NCBI GenBank assembly: GCA_965202675.1 | Contig: OZ241842.1 | Location: 992,001-1,056,000, forward strand | Source of the DNA: CATQHD01 sp965202675 | GTDB lineage: Bacteria; Actinomycetota; Acidimicrobiia; Spongiisociales; Spongiisociaceae | Length of the DNA: 64,000 nucleotides | Reading direction: 5' to 3' | Shown here: piece after piece, positions 26,296 to 37,706 of the stretch | Numbering within the stretch: the first letter of the stretch is position 1 | How the letters are laid out: each line of letters opens with the position of its first letter | Notes under the pieces: model-generated | Databases searched by the model: none | Told to the model about the DNA's origin: nothing | The model's input: the letters and a program-made list of their open reading frames with translations, nothing else | Position numbers and translations under genes: made by a program

Positions 26296-27453
26296 ATGGT
26301 TTCCGCCGATCCGGCCCGAGCCGCAGCCCCGGGAGCGCCCCCGATAGACCCGACCGCCTACGAGATGGCGCGCCCGGCCCGGGTGCGGCGGGTGCTGGAA
26401 GAGGCGCCCATCGTCTTCCTGCCGGTCGGATGCGTCGAGTACCACGGCCCCCACCTCCCCCTCGGAGTGGACATGCTCACCGCCGACGCCATGTGCCATC
26501 GCACCGCCGCCGTCACGGGCGGGCTGGTGCTCCCCCCGCTCTGGCTGGCTTCGGGTGTGCTGCCCCTCCCCCACGGCATCACCGTGGACGTAACCGTGCT
26601 GCGGGCGGCGGTGCGGCCCATCCTCCGCCAGCTGGCCGAGGGCGGCTTCGAGACCATCATCGTGTTCTCCGGCCACGGAGCGCTGGACCATCTCCACGTA
26701 CTCCGCCAGGAAACCGACCGGGTGATGGAGCGGTTTCCCGGTGTCAACGCCCTCACCACGGTCTGGAACGAGCTGAACGCCGGAATGCCGGGCGACATCC
26801 ACGACCACGGCGCCAAGGTAGAAACCTCCTACCTGATGGAGTTCCACCCCGACTCGGTGGATCTGACCACCCTCGAGGACGACCCCGCAGCCGAGCACGC
26901 GGGCGTATACGCCGCCAACCCCCGCTTCACCGCCGGCCGGGAATGGGGCGCCGCCATGGCCGAGCACGCGGTGGGCCGCCTGGCCGGACTGATCGAGAGC
27001 TATGAGGCAGACGGTCGGGCCGACAGCTGGGCGATGCTGCGCCAGCTGGTCGAGCGGCTCCAGTCCGGCGATCTGGAGGCGGCGGCCGAATCCGGGCGGG
27101 CGGCGGCGGACGGTTCGCTGCGATTCGAGCTCCGCAACCCGCATCCGCAGTCCAAATACATCACCGCGGTGCGGCGGCTCACCCTCAACGGGGCCGAGGT
27201 GGACCTGGCCGGAGCGTCACTGGCCAACCCGTCAGGCGGCGAGGGCCACACCGACGCCCCGGTCGACCGGCTCGGCCCGCTCTCGGGCTTCTACGTGCGC
27301 CGCGGCCAGATGATGACGATGGACGTCCCGCTTGCCGGGGCCTCACCCGGGTCCTGCCGAATCGAAGCGGTCTTCAGGCTGGCCGACATAATGGAGATCG
27401 CCGGACGGGGAAGCCTGACCGTTCGCCGGGCCGAGCCGGCCTGTCGACCCTGA
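26296..27453 (+). CDS. Creatininase family amidohydrolase
   Basis: A 385-residue protein with the creatininase metal-binding pattern: VEYHGPHLPLGVDMLTAD (Glu, His, Asp ligands), VFSGHGALDHL and HDHGAKVETSYLM (Glu). The family hydrolyses cyclic or linear amides with two divalent metals; members include creatininase and mycofactocin MftE-type peptidases. The start at 26296 avoids overlap with the divergent SDR; an upstream in-frame ATG at 26125 lies inside that gene. The C-terminal ~120 residues, after the family core, are extra and unassigned. Divergent pairing with the SDR cluster suggests a shared substrate such as an amide-containing sugar derivative, which is inference. Confidence 0.82.
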   Translation: MVSADPARAAAPGAPPIDPTAYEMARPARVRRVLEEAPIVFLPVGCVEYHGPHLPLGVDMLTADAMCHRTAAVTGGLVLPPLWLASGVLPLPHGITVDVTVLRAAVRPILRQLAEGGFETIIVFSGHGALDHLHVLRQETDRVMERFPGVNALTTVWNELNAGMPGDIHDHGAKVETSYLMEFHPDSVDLTTLEDDPAAEHAGVYAANPRFTAGREWGAAMAEHAVGRLAGLIESYEADGRADSWAMLRQLVERLQSGDLEAAAESGRAAADGSLRFELRNPHPQSKYITAVRRLTLNGAEVDLAGASLANPSGGEGHTDAPVDRLGPLSGFYVRRGQMMTMDVPLAGASPGSCRIEAVFRLADIMEIAGRGSLTVRRAEPACRP

Positions 27454-27527
27454 AAGGGGTCGTCGGCTTCCCCCATGCTCCCTCACCGGCGTCCGGCCCG
27501 GCGGCCGGCCCTTGGCCCCGGGCGGGG

Positions 27528-30500
27528 TCAGGAGCCGGAGGCGGTTTGGGGTGTTGGGGTGGGGGCTTGGTCGATGGCTCGGACGAAGAAGGATGCCATT
27601 TGTGCTCGGGTTACGGGTTGGTTGGGGCAGTAGTTGAGGGGGGTGGTGGTGCAGCCTCGGGTTACGCCTGTTTGGTACATGCCTTCGATGGCTTGTATGA
27701 CGGCGGGGTCGGCTCCTTGGGCGTCTTGGAAGAGGCCTTCGGGTTGGGTGACGGCTTCGAGGTGGGGGAACGCGGCGATCATCATGATGGCCATGTCGGC
27801 TCGGGTTACTACTCCGCCGGGGTTGAACGCTCCCCCGGGGGCTTCGAACGCGTTGACGGAGATGACCCAGTCGGCGTAGGTGCGGTACCAGGCGTCTGCG
27901 CCTACGTCTGACAGTTCGGCCCGGGCGGGGGGCTGGATGGTCCAGCGTTGTGAGACGGCTCGGTATAGGAACGCGGCCATTTGCCGGCGGGTGATGTCGG
28001 CTCCGGGGCAGTAGAGGGTGGGGTCGGTTGCGCTGCATCCGAGGGTGATCTGCCATTGGGCGATGCGTTCGATGTTGGTTTGGTGGACGCTGCCGTCTTC
28101 GTCGCAGAACCGGCCGACACAGGCGGGGGCGGGCGGTGTTGCGGGCTGAGCAGGGGGCGGGGGCGCACCGCCCCCACCACCGCCGCCGCCTCCACCACCG
28201 CCGCCGCCGCCCCCTCCTCCGCCGCCTCCACCACCGCCGCCGCCGCCTCCTGCGGGTGGGGGTGCGGGGGCCGGGGCTGGTGGGGGTGCTGCGGGGGCGA
28301 TGTTGACGATGGTCAGGGTGGCGGGCGTGATGGTGAACCCGGCGGCGGTTCCTGCGATGTTGATGCTTTCTGCGGACTCGGCGGCGGTGTCGGTGTTGAT
28401 GCTGATAGTGAACGTTCCGGTTCCCGCGGCGGCGCCGGCGGGGATGGTTATTGTGTTGAGGCGGCTGCTGATCCGGTAATCAGAACCGGTGGCGGTGCCG
28501 CCCGAAACGGACATGCTGATGGGGGTGGCAGCGGGGAGGGTGGTGTTTCCGGCCAGGCGGGCGGTAACCGTTACCCGCCGGTTGGCGGTTCCCTCGTTGA
28601 GACGGTTGGGGCTGGCTGATAGAGCAATGCTGGTGGGCGGGGTGTCGTTGTCTTTGATGGTAAGAGACCCGGGGGTGACGGTGAGGCCGGGGGCGGTTCC
28701 GGTGATTTGGAGGGTTTCGTCTCCTTCGGCGATGTTGTCTTCCTCCACGCTGGTGAGGGTGATGGTTTTGTTGGCGCTGTTCTGCCCGGCGGGGATGGTC
28801 AGCGTTCCGGGCGCGGCGGCGCTGTAATCAACGCCGTCGGTTGCGGTCCCGCCGCGGAAGCCCAGCGCTACGGTATGCGCCGCCGTGAGGGTTTCGCCGG
28901 TGGGGTAGGCGGCTGTGACGGTCAGGACAGTGGGGTTGTTGTTTCCTTCGGTTACCTCGCCGGGGGCCGAGACGCTGAGGGTGATGCCGCCGTCGTTGTC
29001 GACGATGGTCAGGGTGTCCTCTGCGATGGTGAACCCCGCCAGTGCCCCGCCGGCGGCGGTGACGGTTTCGGGTCCCTCGAAGCTGGTGTCGTCGTATGTT
29101 CCATCGGTTTTGAGGGTGAAAGTTCCGGTTCCGCTGGTTTGGTAGGCGGGGATGGTCGCGTTGAAACCGGCCACGGTTTCGTAGTCGGTTCCCTCGGTGG
29201 CTTCCCCCGCTTCGGTTTTGCCGACGACTATCGGCACGATGGTCGCCGTCGAGCGGGTAGTAGTGGAGGTTCCGGTGAACGCGGCCCGAACCCGCACGGT
29301 GGTGTCGGCTCCGCCTTCTGTTATTTGGGTGATCTCTTCGCCGTCGGTGTTGAACAAGCTCAGACCCACAGCCGCGGGCGGGGTGTCGTCATCGTTCAGG
29401 CGCAGGCGGGCGGCCACCGTGGGATAGGTGCTGCCGCTGATGGTCACCTCGCTGCCCTCGAACAGGATGTCCTCTACCGGTTCGTCCACACTGTCGTTGT
29501 TTATCGTGATAGGAATATCAACACTGCCGGTGGTTCCGCCCGCAGTAACAGCAATCGCGGTGGTGTACCCGGCAGGCACCCCCGCGGCGGCAGGCGGGCC
29601 GGCCCGGTAATCCTCCCGCTCACTAAAGACGCCGTCGCCGTCGGCGGCCGCGGAACCGGCCAGCCTGATCCCCACCACCGACCCCCCCGCGGGGGCGTTC
29701 ACCGGCAGCGTCGCGGTTACCCTTATGGTGCCCGACCCGTAGTTCTCACTCAACGTGGACACCGCGTTCCCGCCCTCGGTCAACGCGAGGGTTACACCGC
29801 GGTCTACCACCCTGATCGTCGTGTCATCTGTTTTCGCGGTTCCCGCCACGGTGGCCGAGCCGGTGACCTTCAACGTCTCGGTCCCCTCGGTATTATCGCT
29901 GTCGTCGCGGGCGCGCAACTGGAACGAACCCGTGTTGCTGACATCCCCCGCCCCGATGCTCACCGTAATCGTATTGTTCGGCTGGTCGGTGCACACATCC
30001 TGGGAAATCGTAGGACACGTCGCGCCCACCAGCCCCGACGCCGGAATCGTTGCTCCGTTGCTGTCCCCCTCCGCCACGACCACGGTCACCGCGGTAGCAG
30101 ACGACAGCTCCGACGTGGCTGCGCCGTCGAACCCGGCGGTAACCGTAACCGTATACGCATCCGCGGCCTCCAGAACCGTATCCGGCGACACCGTGATCTC
30201 CAGATCAGTGTCAGACGCCCCGATCGTCAACGAATCCGGAGTAACCGTTGCCCCGTTCGCCGCTGTTCCGGTAACCGAGAACGTTTCCGCCGGCTCCGCT
30301 GCCGTGTCATCGGTGACCAACAACCCCGTCAGGTCCGTAAACGGGCTCCAGCGCGAAGTGCTAGGTATGGACACCGTAACCGGCGAAGACGGGGCGGTGA
30401 AATCAACCCCCCCGCCCCGGGCGGTCGCAGGCGACGCCTCCTCCACCGCAACCTTCACTTCCAGCGCCGAGCCCAGATCATTGCTCGTAGCAGTAGTAAA

Positions 30501-33500
30501 CTGTGCCGCCACCCGCACCGCCGGCGTCGTACCCTCCGCCAGGCTCTTCTGATTCCCCATGGTCCCGGAATCGGTATCCGCTATCAAAAATACGCCCAGG
30601 TCGTCATCGTCGATAACCAACTCCGTGTATTCCACCGCGTGACCCTCCACCGACCCGCGCACTTCGATCTTCTCTTCGCCCTCCGCGATGCTGTCCGACG
30701 CGATCGTCAAACCCGTCAACGCTCTCGCGGAGCTCGAAACCGAACCCGCCGGGATAGTCACCGTCAGCGTCGGGGACGGGGCAGTGAAATCCGCCGCCTC
30801 CGCGTCCTCGCCCGCGACGAAACCCAACCCGACATCCGTCGGCCCGGTCAGACCCGAGCTGGTCGCTCCCGTGAACGAAGCCGTAACCGTAACCCCCCCA
30901 CCGTCGGTTGCGCCCTCCGCCGCCGACGAACCACTCAACACCAACGATATTGTTTCGGTGATCGTCAAATCAGCCCTAGCAGGCAAATAATCGGTAGCGG
31001 AGGCGGTGAAACGAACCGTCTCCGGCCCCTCCACCACCGCATCCGCCGCAGGAGTCAACATAACATCGGCTGTTCCGCTGGTCTCCCCGCTCGCGACCGT
31101 GATCGACGCTGTCCCAGCGCTGCGGGTGTAATCCCCCGACGACCCCTCCACCGCGGTCCCCCCCGCGGCGCCCACGTTCACCGTTACCGTCTCACCCGAC
31201 GACCCCGCCGCCGCGCCCAGAGTGGCCCTCACCCGCACCGTCTGCGCGCCGCCGTCCTCGACAATACCCGCCCCGGCGCCGACGCCGATCCCCGGCAGAG
31301 CCGGATCACCGTCGGTGGGCTGATGGAACGACAACACCAAAGACCGGTCCGGGTCAAACACCCCCAACCGGGCCGAAACCGCCGCGCCCGCGCTGCTCGT
31401 GCCGCTGAAAGTCACATACTCCGCGTCCTCGGTGTCATCCCCGTCCGCCCGGGCTGTCAACCCGATGGTCCCCGAACCGCTCACAGCCCCCGCCGGGATA
31501 CTCACCGTGAACCGGTTGTTCGCCCGGGTGGTGCACACATCATGAGAAGTCGTAGGACAAATCGACGACGCCACCGTCGCGCCGTCGGTGTCCGCCGCCG
31601 CCGCCGTAACCGTCACCGCAGTAGCCGACCCCAACACCGAAGACACCGCATCAAACCCCGCGGTAACCTCAACCTGATACGACGCCGCCCGTTCCAACAC
31701 CCCCACCGGCGACACCGACAACACCACCGCAGTATCATCATCCACAATCGTCAACGTATCCGACGCCAACACCGAAGAACTCCCCGGCAACACAGCCGAG
31801 ACCACAAACGTTTCCGAGCCCTCCGCTATCGTGTCATCCGTCAAAGACAACCCCGACAGGTCCACCCAGCCGCTCGACAGGCTACTGGTACCGGTGGGAA
31901 TGGACACCGACACCGCCGAACCCGGCGCCGTGAAATCAACTCCCCCGCCCGCCGCGGACTGCGGGGAAGCCTCCCCCGCGTTGACCCGCACCACATAAGC
32001 GGCGGCCAGATCATTAGACGTAGCGTTCTCGAACGCGGCCCGCACCCGCACCCCCACCGAAGCCGCGTCCTCCGACAGGGTCTTCTGATTCCCGTCGGTT
32101 CCACTGTCCGTGTCCGCCGTCAACGTAACCCCCAGATCATCATCGGCAACCGTCAACTCCGCCCCCGCCACCACAAACCCGGACGCCGACCCGCTGATAT
32201 CGATCTTCTCCGGCCCCTCCGCGATCGTATCCGCGGTGATCGGCAAACCCGTCAACGCCGTCGCCGAGCTGCTGGTAGAACCCGCCGGGATGCTCACCGT
32301 CACCGCCGAGCCCGGAGCACCGAAATCCGCCGCCTCCGCGTTCTCGCCCGCCGCGAACGACAACGTCACCGTCGTCGCCGACGTCAACGTCGAGCTGGCC
32401 GCGCCCGTAAAAGCCGCCGTAACCGTGGCCGCCCCGGCGTTGCCCGCCGACTCGACCACCGCCGACCCGCCCACCGTCAACCCGACCCGCTCAAGAATAC
32501 TCAAATCCGCCGGAATGACCCCAAACCCCGAAGCCGAACCCGTAAACCGGATCACCTCACCCCCTTCCGCCACCGTGTCCGACACAGGAGTAACAGTCAC
32601 ATCCGCCGTACCCGACGTATCCCCCGACGAAATAGTCACATCCACCGTCTCCGCCCCCCGCTCATAATCCCCCGTACACGACCGGCTCTGACCCGACCCC
32701 GTGCACACCGCCAACACCGCGGTACCCCCATCCCCCACATTCACCGTAATAGTCGTATCCGACCCCACAGCCGCCGCCGCCGTAGCCTTCACCCGCACCG
32801 ACTGCGCACCCCCATCCTCCACCACCCCCGCCAACACAGGATCCCCGCTCACCGGCTCATGAAACGACAAATCCACCCGCGTACCCGCATCCACAATCGG
32901 CAAATCCGCCGACGCAACCCTCACCGCCGACCCACCCACCATCGCCTCCCCCGACACCGTAAGCTTCTCCCCCGACTCGCTCGCGCTGTCATCAGGAACC
33001 GTCACCATAAACGTTTCACTCGCCGACGTACTGCCCGCCGGAATCGAAATCGACACAGCATTATTAGTCAAACTCGTGCAAGCATCATCCCCCGTACCGG
33101 TCGGACACGACGACCCCAAAGTGGCCCCGCCCGCCCCGGCCACCGTCACCGACACCGGAGTCGCCGCCGCCAGGATCGACGTAGCGCCCTTGAACCGGGC
33201 GGTAACCGTAACCGACTGCGCCCCCGACTGTTCCTCCACCGACGACAAAGACCAACTCAGATCAATATCAGCATCGTTGTCATAAATCGTCAACGTGTCC
33301 GCCTTGGCTGTGCCCAGCGCTGACGAACCGCCCACCTCAAAAGTCTCCGGACCCTCCACCACCGTGTCGTCGGTAATCGTCAAACCAGCCAACGACCCCG
33401 CCGCCGACGGAGTAACACTCCTCGCCGGGAACGTAATCGTATTCGCCGACGTCGGAGCATACGAAAAATCGGACGCCACAGCCTTGCCCGCCCCCGCCGG

Positions 33501-34743
33501 GGTCTGCACCGCCGTATTCAACGTAACCGTCGTCGCGGAAGAAACCACCGACGAATTGGCATTATAAAAAGATGCCGACACCGACACCCCCGAACCGGAA
33601 TCCCCCTCCGTCAACACATCCTGATTTCCCATAGCCTCACTATCGGTATCTACTGTCAAAGCCGCCCGATTCGAATCTTTAATAGTTATCGGGGTTCTGA
33701 CCGATGTCCAACCCGCCGGAGTGTTCAGCCTGATGTAAAATACCTGATCCGGTTCTACTATCGTATTCTTCAAAATAGAAATTTGGAGTTCCCCGGCGCC
33801 ATAAGGAGCATTACCGCTGAGCAGATTACCGGAAATGCTGCCCGCGTTTATCACCACCTTCTGAGGATCTTCGTAACTCTGATGCTCATGTTCAAAATCT
33901 GCCGTGGTGCTAGTTGGTAGCCCATACACCGCTGTCCCGTTTTCGATCCGCACCCCCATATCCAAATTACTCCCGCTGTAGGTCGATGAAGTAGAAGCAG
34001 TGAACACACCACCCGACACACCACCCAAAACACCTCTCGCCGAGAAATGGAACCCGTTCCCATTAATAGTAGTAAACAATCTCTCGCCCTCCCGAGGCTC
34101 AAACACAACCAAAGACCCCGCTGTCAACGTCCCCGTAGCATGCCACCTTGGGAGACTCTCCCTCCAAGACCCTGACGGAACATTCAACCTAACCGCCCGA
34201 TCCTGGTCATTAATCGTCAAAGTAGCCGCATTCACCGTATACCCGGAAGCCGTACCAGTAAACTGGATCGTCTCATGATTCTCCGTAATACGATCCGACC
34301 GCAACATAACCGTAAACCCGGTAGACGTAAAACTCGTCTGACCCGCAGGAATAGTCACCTGCCAAGGATCACCCCTAACACAAAAATCAGCATTATTATT
34401 GCTGATAACCTCACAAACCCAACGCTCACTAGCACCCGGCAAACCCAGATTCAAATTCCTCGCCCGCCCCTCAGCAGCAGTACCAGAAAACGAAGCACCC
34501 AAAGTAACCCGCAAATTAGCCGACGGCGCAGAGGTCACCGTCGCCTTCAACCGCACACCCCTCGAACCGCTGTCCTCCCCCACCGAAGTAACCGCATTAC
34601 CCGAAGAATCAACCAAACTCAACGTAACAACCGCCTGCGCCCCCACCACAACCCCCCCCCCCCGGCGCAAACAACCCCGACACCAACAACACAACCAACC
34701 CCACCCGCCCCACCGCAACCAGGCACCCCAAAAACCTACTCAC
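27528..34743 (-). CDS. Giant Calx-beta/SLH-like surface protein 1, out of frame at a poly-G12 tract
   Basis: About 2404 residues if the frame is joined. A GTG at 34743 with AGGAGG upstream opens a signal peptide (VSRFLGCLVAVGRVGLVVLL) ending in APGGGG; G12 at 34652-34663 then throws the frame, and the long frame resumes with VVVGAQAVVTLSLVDSSG. G11 would join them. The body is a long array of Calx-beta-like repeats marked by VEGPETF, AEGDETLQITG and LTIVDDD acidic calcium-binding ends. A Pro/Gly linker with about 30 glycines leads to three SLH-like repeats with paired Cys (GCSATDPTLYCPGADITRRQ; GCTTTPLNYCPNQPVTRAQM), likely binding the cell wall. A lower-GC variable stretch lies at 33660-34280. 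It is probably a large adhesin or coat protein. Confidence 0.85.
28170..28260 (-). repeat. Glycine-codon microsatellite in giant protein 1
   Basis: Runs of GGN codons (ACC/GCC/TCC on the plus strand) encode about 30 consecutive glycines between the Calx-beta array and the SLH-like module. Changes in unit number would alter linker length without shifting the frame. The second giant gene has the same feature. Confidence 0.85.
34652..34663 (-). repeat. Poly-G12 tract at the end of the signal peptide of giant protein 1
   Basis: Twelve consecutive C on the plus strand. As sequenced, the signal peptide from 34743 reads into a short tail ending at 34609. One fewer G joins it to the 2.4-kilo-residue frame. 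The tract is at the same place as in the paralogue at 63835-63846. Confidence 0.92.
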
Positions 34744-34832
34744 CTGCAACCTCCTGCAGAATCGCCGACCGCCCCGGCAAGCACAGCCCGCAGGCCGCCC
34801 GACCAGGATATACGGATTACAGCACATCCCCA

Positions 34833-34860
34833 ATGCTACCCCCCCCCCCGATTAATCAAA
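34833..34860 (-). promoter_or_regulatory. Candidate promoter of giant protein 1 with a poly-G11 spacer
   Basis: On the minus strand TTGATT (34859-34854), a spacer containing G11 (34849-34839), and TAGCAT (34838-34833). The spacer is 15 bp as sequenced (16 from the alternative TTTGAT), below the 17-bp optimum, so tract length would tune promoter strength. It lies about 90 bp before the GTG start. Confidence 0.45.
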
Positions 34861-35215
34861 CCATCGCTTGACAACCAGGGCACAGGCGGAGCAGACACCG
34901 GCGCCATCCTAACACACATCCGGGCAAACCCCGACCCGCCGACAAGGGCGGAGCGGATGGGGAAGAAATATCGGAACACCCTCCTGAACCGGGCAACAGC
35001 CGCCCCGATGCGGCCGCCGGGCAAGGATTCCGGGTTCGCCGACTGCCGGAACCCGAGCTCTTCTCTGCGCCGGCAGACCCGGCCGGGACCTGCTCCCCTC
35101 GGCGACTCCCCTGAAATCCGATGCCTCTATACCCCTCCCGTATCGCTTCGCCTGCCTGTTGCGGGCGGCTTTATACGCCGGCGGTGCGCACCTCCGCAAC
35201 CCGGCGCCGCCGTCC
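34861..35215. other. Non-coding stretch between giant gene 1 promoter and MITE copy 2
   Basis: No supported gene, RNA or clear repeat in these 355 bases. Confidence 0.5.
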
Positions 35216-35421
35216 CTAGATGGGTAGTTCCAAGGGATAAGGGTTTTGTTTACGCCGATCAAACCGCAGAAACACGCCGATTACAGGCACAGCCCAATCG
35301 CCGAGGAGCCAAGCTAAACGGCTCATTCGTCATCATCCCGGTTATCATGTGCTTTGTAATCAATTCTAAATAATGATTATCTACTCTTGTAGTCATGGCA
35401 ACCTTGGAGCTACCCATCTAG
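35216..35421 (-). mobile_element. MITE-like element, copy 2 (206 bp)
   Basis: Same inverted ends as the copy at 21418-21622, with CTAG at both ends, in the opposite orientation. The interior is highly similar with a few substitutions and single-base indels. It ends six bases before the stop codon of the phosphotriesterase-like gene. Confidence 0.85.
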
Positions 35422-35426
35422 GACAG

Positions 35427-36551
35427 TTACCGGCCTCCCTCGGCCCCGCCGCCGATTCGGCCCCCCGTTCGATTTCCGTTCATGGTGAACACCCGGCGCG
35501 GGTTGTCGACCAAGAGCGTCCGCAGCAACTCCTCCGAGAAGCCCCGCCGCCGCATCCACGGGACGATGTTCTCGAGGATGTGGTCGTAGCCGTGGCCGCC
35601 GTATTTGTGCAGGCGGTGCTTGGTGCAGATGTCCATCGAGATCAGCACCCGCTCGGCGTATCCGCGCTCCACCAGCATCTCCACCGTCTCCAGCCGCACG
35701 GCGTCGCTCACAAAGGCCAGGCCGGGCGGGCGGCCGGGGACGATGCCGGCCTCGGTCCGTTCGGCCACCGTCGGGTACATGGAGGTCTCCATGCCGAACA
35801 GGTCATATTCCAGATAGCATCCGGCCTCGGCCAGCTCCAGCACCCCCTCGACGTCCTGGATGGTCCGGTCCATATGGGCGATGATGATCTTGTCGGCGGC
35901 CATTCCGGCCTCCGTCAACACCGAGATGATCTCGGCGGGCGCCTCGGGATGGCGGCCCGGATGCACCATCACCGCCGCGCCGGTCTCGACCGAAGCCAGA
36001 GCGCCCCCGCGCAGCACCTTCCGCTCGTCGTCCCGCAGCGGCCAGAAACAGCCCAGCTCGCCCACGAATCCGGGCCGCACCCCCGTGTAGTCGATTCCCT
36101 CGGTGAGCTCCCCCGCCATCTCGGCCGCCAGGTCCTCCTCCGAGCGTGTTCCCATGTCCGGGGGATGGGTCTCGGCCACGTAGAAACCGGTTCCGGCCAC
36201 GATCTGCACTCCGCTGCCGCGAGAGATGCGCACCAGGGCGCGGGGGTCGCGGGCGATGCCGCGGGTGGTGGGGTCCACCAGGGTGTCTCCGCCCGCCCGG
36301 TAATACCAGGCGGCTTCCTCACGGGCGGTCTCTTCGTCGTAGAGCCGGAGGTTGTCGAGGTTGGAGGTCCAGTACTGGCGTACCCATTCGATGTTGCGTT
36401 CCGAGACCGGCTCATGCGCCCGCTGCCGCTCCGAGGCCTCCGGCGGCTCCACGAAGGACGGATTCAGAAGCAACAGATGCTCATGGGGCATGGTTACCCC
36501 CATCGACTCGGGGGCGACAGGACCGGTAACGGTCTGGATCACGCCGCTCAC
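35427..36551 (-). CDS. Phosphotriesterase-family metal-dependent hydrolase
   Basis: A 374-residue amidohydrolase-superfamily barrel of the phosphotriesterase (PTE/RpmC) family. Metal ligands: MPHEHLLLL (HxH), GELGCFW (Glu in the position of the bridging Lys), VMVHPGR, IIAHMDR and SMDICTKHRL (Asp). Members hydrolyse phosphotriesters, lactones or related carbonyl compounds; a lactonase on a sugar-derived lactone would suit the sugar-type ABC permease and binding protein upstream on the same strand. It starts with GTG at 36551, 37 bp after the permease stop. A MITE directly follows the stop. Confidence 0.85.
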   Translation of the reverse strand: MSGVIQTVTGPVAPESMGVTMPHEHLLLLNPSFVEPPEASERQRAHEPVSERNIEWVRQYWTSNLDNLRLYDEETAREEAAWYYRAGGDTLVDPTTRGIARDPRALVRISRGSGVQIVAGTGFYVAETHPPDMGTRSEEDLAAEMAGELTEGIDYTGVRPGFVGELGCFWPLRDDERKVLRGGALASVETGAAVMVHPGRHPEAPAEIISVLTEAGMAADKIIIAHMDRTIQDVEGVLELAEAGCYLEYDLFGMETSMYPTVAERTEAGIVPGRPPGLAFVSDAVRLETVEMLVERGYAERVLISMDICTKHRLHKYGGHGYDHILENIVPWMRRRGFSEELLRTLLVDNPRRVFTMNGNRTGGRIGGGAEGGR

Positions 36552-36588
36552 ACCGGACTGCCCGCCTCGGGCCGCTCGCGGAGCGGGC

Positions 36589-37584
36589 TCATGACGATGT
36601 TTTGGCCAGCCTGATTCTCATCTGGTCGAAGGCCACGGCGCTGAGCAGCAGGGCGCCGAGGATGATCTCCTGCCAGAAGGAGGGCACGCTCAGCAGGTTG
36701 AGGCCGTTGTTGAGCACGCCGATGACGAACACGGCCACCATCGTCCCGAGGATCGAACCGCGGCCCCCGCTCAGGCTGGCGCCCCCCAGGATCACGGCGG
36801 TAACCACCTCCAGCTCGAGACCCTGGGCCGCGATCGGCGACGAGGCGCCCAGCTGGGAGACGATGATCAGCCCGGCCAACACCGTGCTCAGCGCCGACAG
36901 CAGGAACCCGATGGAGATGTAGCGCCTGACGGGGATGCCGGCCAGCCGGGCGGCCCTCGGCCCTCCCCCCATGGCGTAGATGTGCTTGCCGAACACCGTG
37001 TATTTGAGCACCGCGAAGTACAGGACGGCCACCAGGGCGAAGATGTAGGCGGGCAACGGCACGCTGAATATGCGCTGGGTTCCCAGCGTTCCGAAACCCG
37101 GGAGGATGAGGGTCTGCCCGTTGGAGATGAGCTTGGCCGCGCCCCGGAAGGCGGCCAGGGTGGCCAGGGTGGTGATGATGGCGTTCACCCGGAACGCCAC
37201 CACCCCTACCGCGTTGACGGCGCCGACCAGCAGCCCGGCCGCCAGCGCCAGCAGGACCGCCCACCAGATCCCCAAATCCGGGGCGGCCCTGGCCATCACC
37301 ATCCCGACGAAGACGGCCGCCGACCCGACCGAAAGGTCGAACTGCCCGGCGATGAGGAGCATGGTGGCCGGCGCGGCGATGATGCCCAGCACGGCGACGT
37401 TGGTGGCGATGTTGACCAGGTTGGGCGCGGTCAGGAAGTACTCGGACCGGATGGTGAAGAGGCCCGCCAGCACCAACAGCACGACCACCAGGGCGGCCGC
37501 CTCCGGGATCTGGGCGAGGCTCGGACCCCGCCGTATCCGCGAGGCGGCTTCTGAGCCCGGCCCGCCGCGACCGGTAACCGTCAC
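36589..37584 (-). CDS. Ribose-type ABC transporter permease
   Basis: A 331-residue RbsC-like permease (BPD_transp_2 family) with about ten hydrophobic segments. The signature region is IAGQFDLSVGSAAVFVGMVM, and the conserved cytoplasmic loop is GKHIYAMGGGPRAARLAGIP, which contacts the ATPase. VVTAVILGGASLSGGRGSIL is also typical. The GTG at 37584 is placed by AAAGGAG upstream. It lies between the binding-protein gene and the phosphotriesterase-like gene. No RbsA-type ATPase is in this stretch, so the transporter must use one encoded elsewhere or be incomplete. Confidence 0.9.
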   Translation of the reverse strand: MTVTGRGGPGSEAASRIRRGPSLAQIPEAAALVVVLLVLAGLFTIRSEYFLTAPNLVNIATNVAVLGIIAAPATMLLIAGQFDLSVGSAAVFVGMVMARAAPDLGIWWAVLLALAAGLLVGAVNAVGVVAFRVNAIITTLATLAAFRGAAKLISNGQTLILPGFGTLGTQRIFSVPLPAYIFALVAVLYFAVLKYTVFGKHIYAMGGGPRAARLAGIPVRRYISIGFLLSALSTVLAGLIIVSQLGASSPIAAQGLELEVVTAVILGGASLSGGRGSILGTMVAVFVIGVLNNGLNLLSVPSFWQEIILGALLLSAVAFDQMRIRLAKTSS

Positions 37585-37706
37585 CGTCCAACTCCTTTCG
37601 GTTGCCGACAGTCAGATCTCGTAGACGAGGTCCGGAGCCGGGACCTCGGCCTCCGGGCGCCGGTGCGCAACGCCCGGAGGCTCCTCCGACCCTCGATCCA
37701 GCTGTC

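Noticed and set aside
28170..28260. Regular CCACCGCCGCC repeats resembling a short array
   Set aside because: They are glycine codons of a linker in frame, without spacers or cas genes, so not CRISPR.
28707..33323. A 1538-codon open frame opposite giant gene 1 (and an 891-codon one opposite giant gene 2)
   Set aside because: Arg/His/Pro-rich mirror of the repetitive Calx-beta coding strand; no ribosome site or family.
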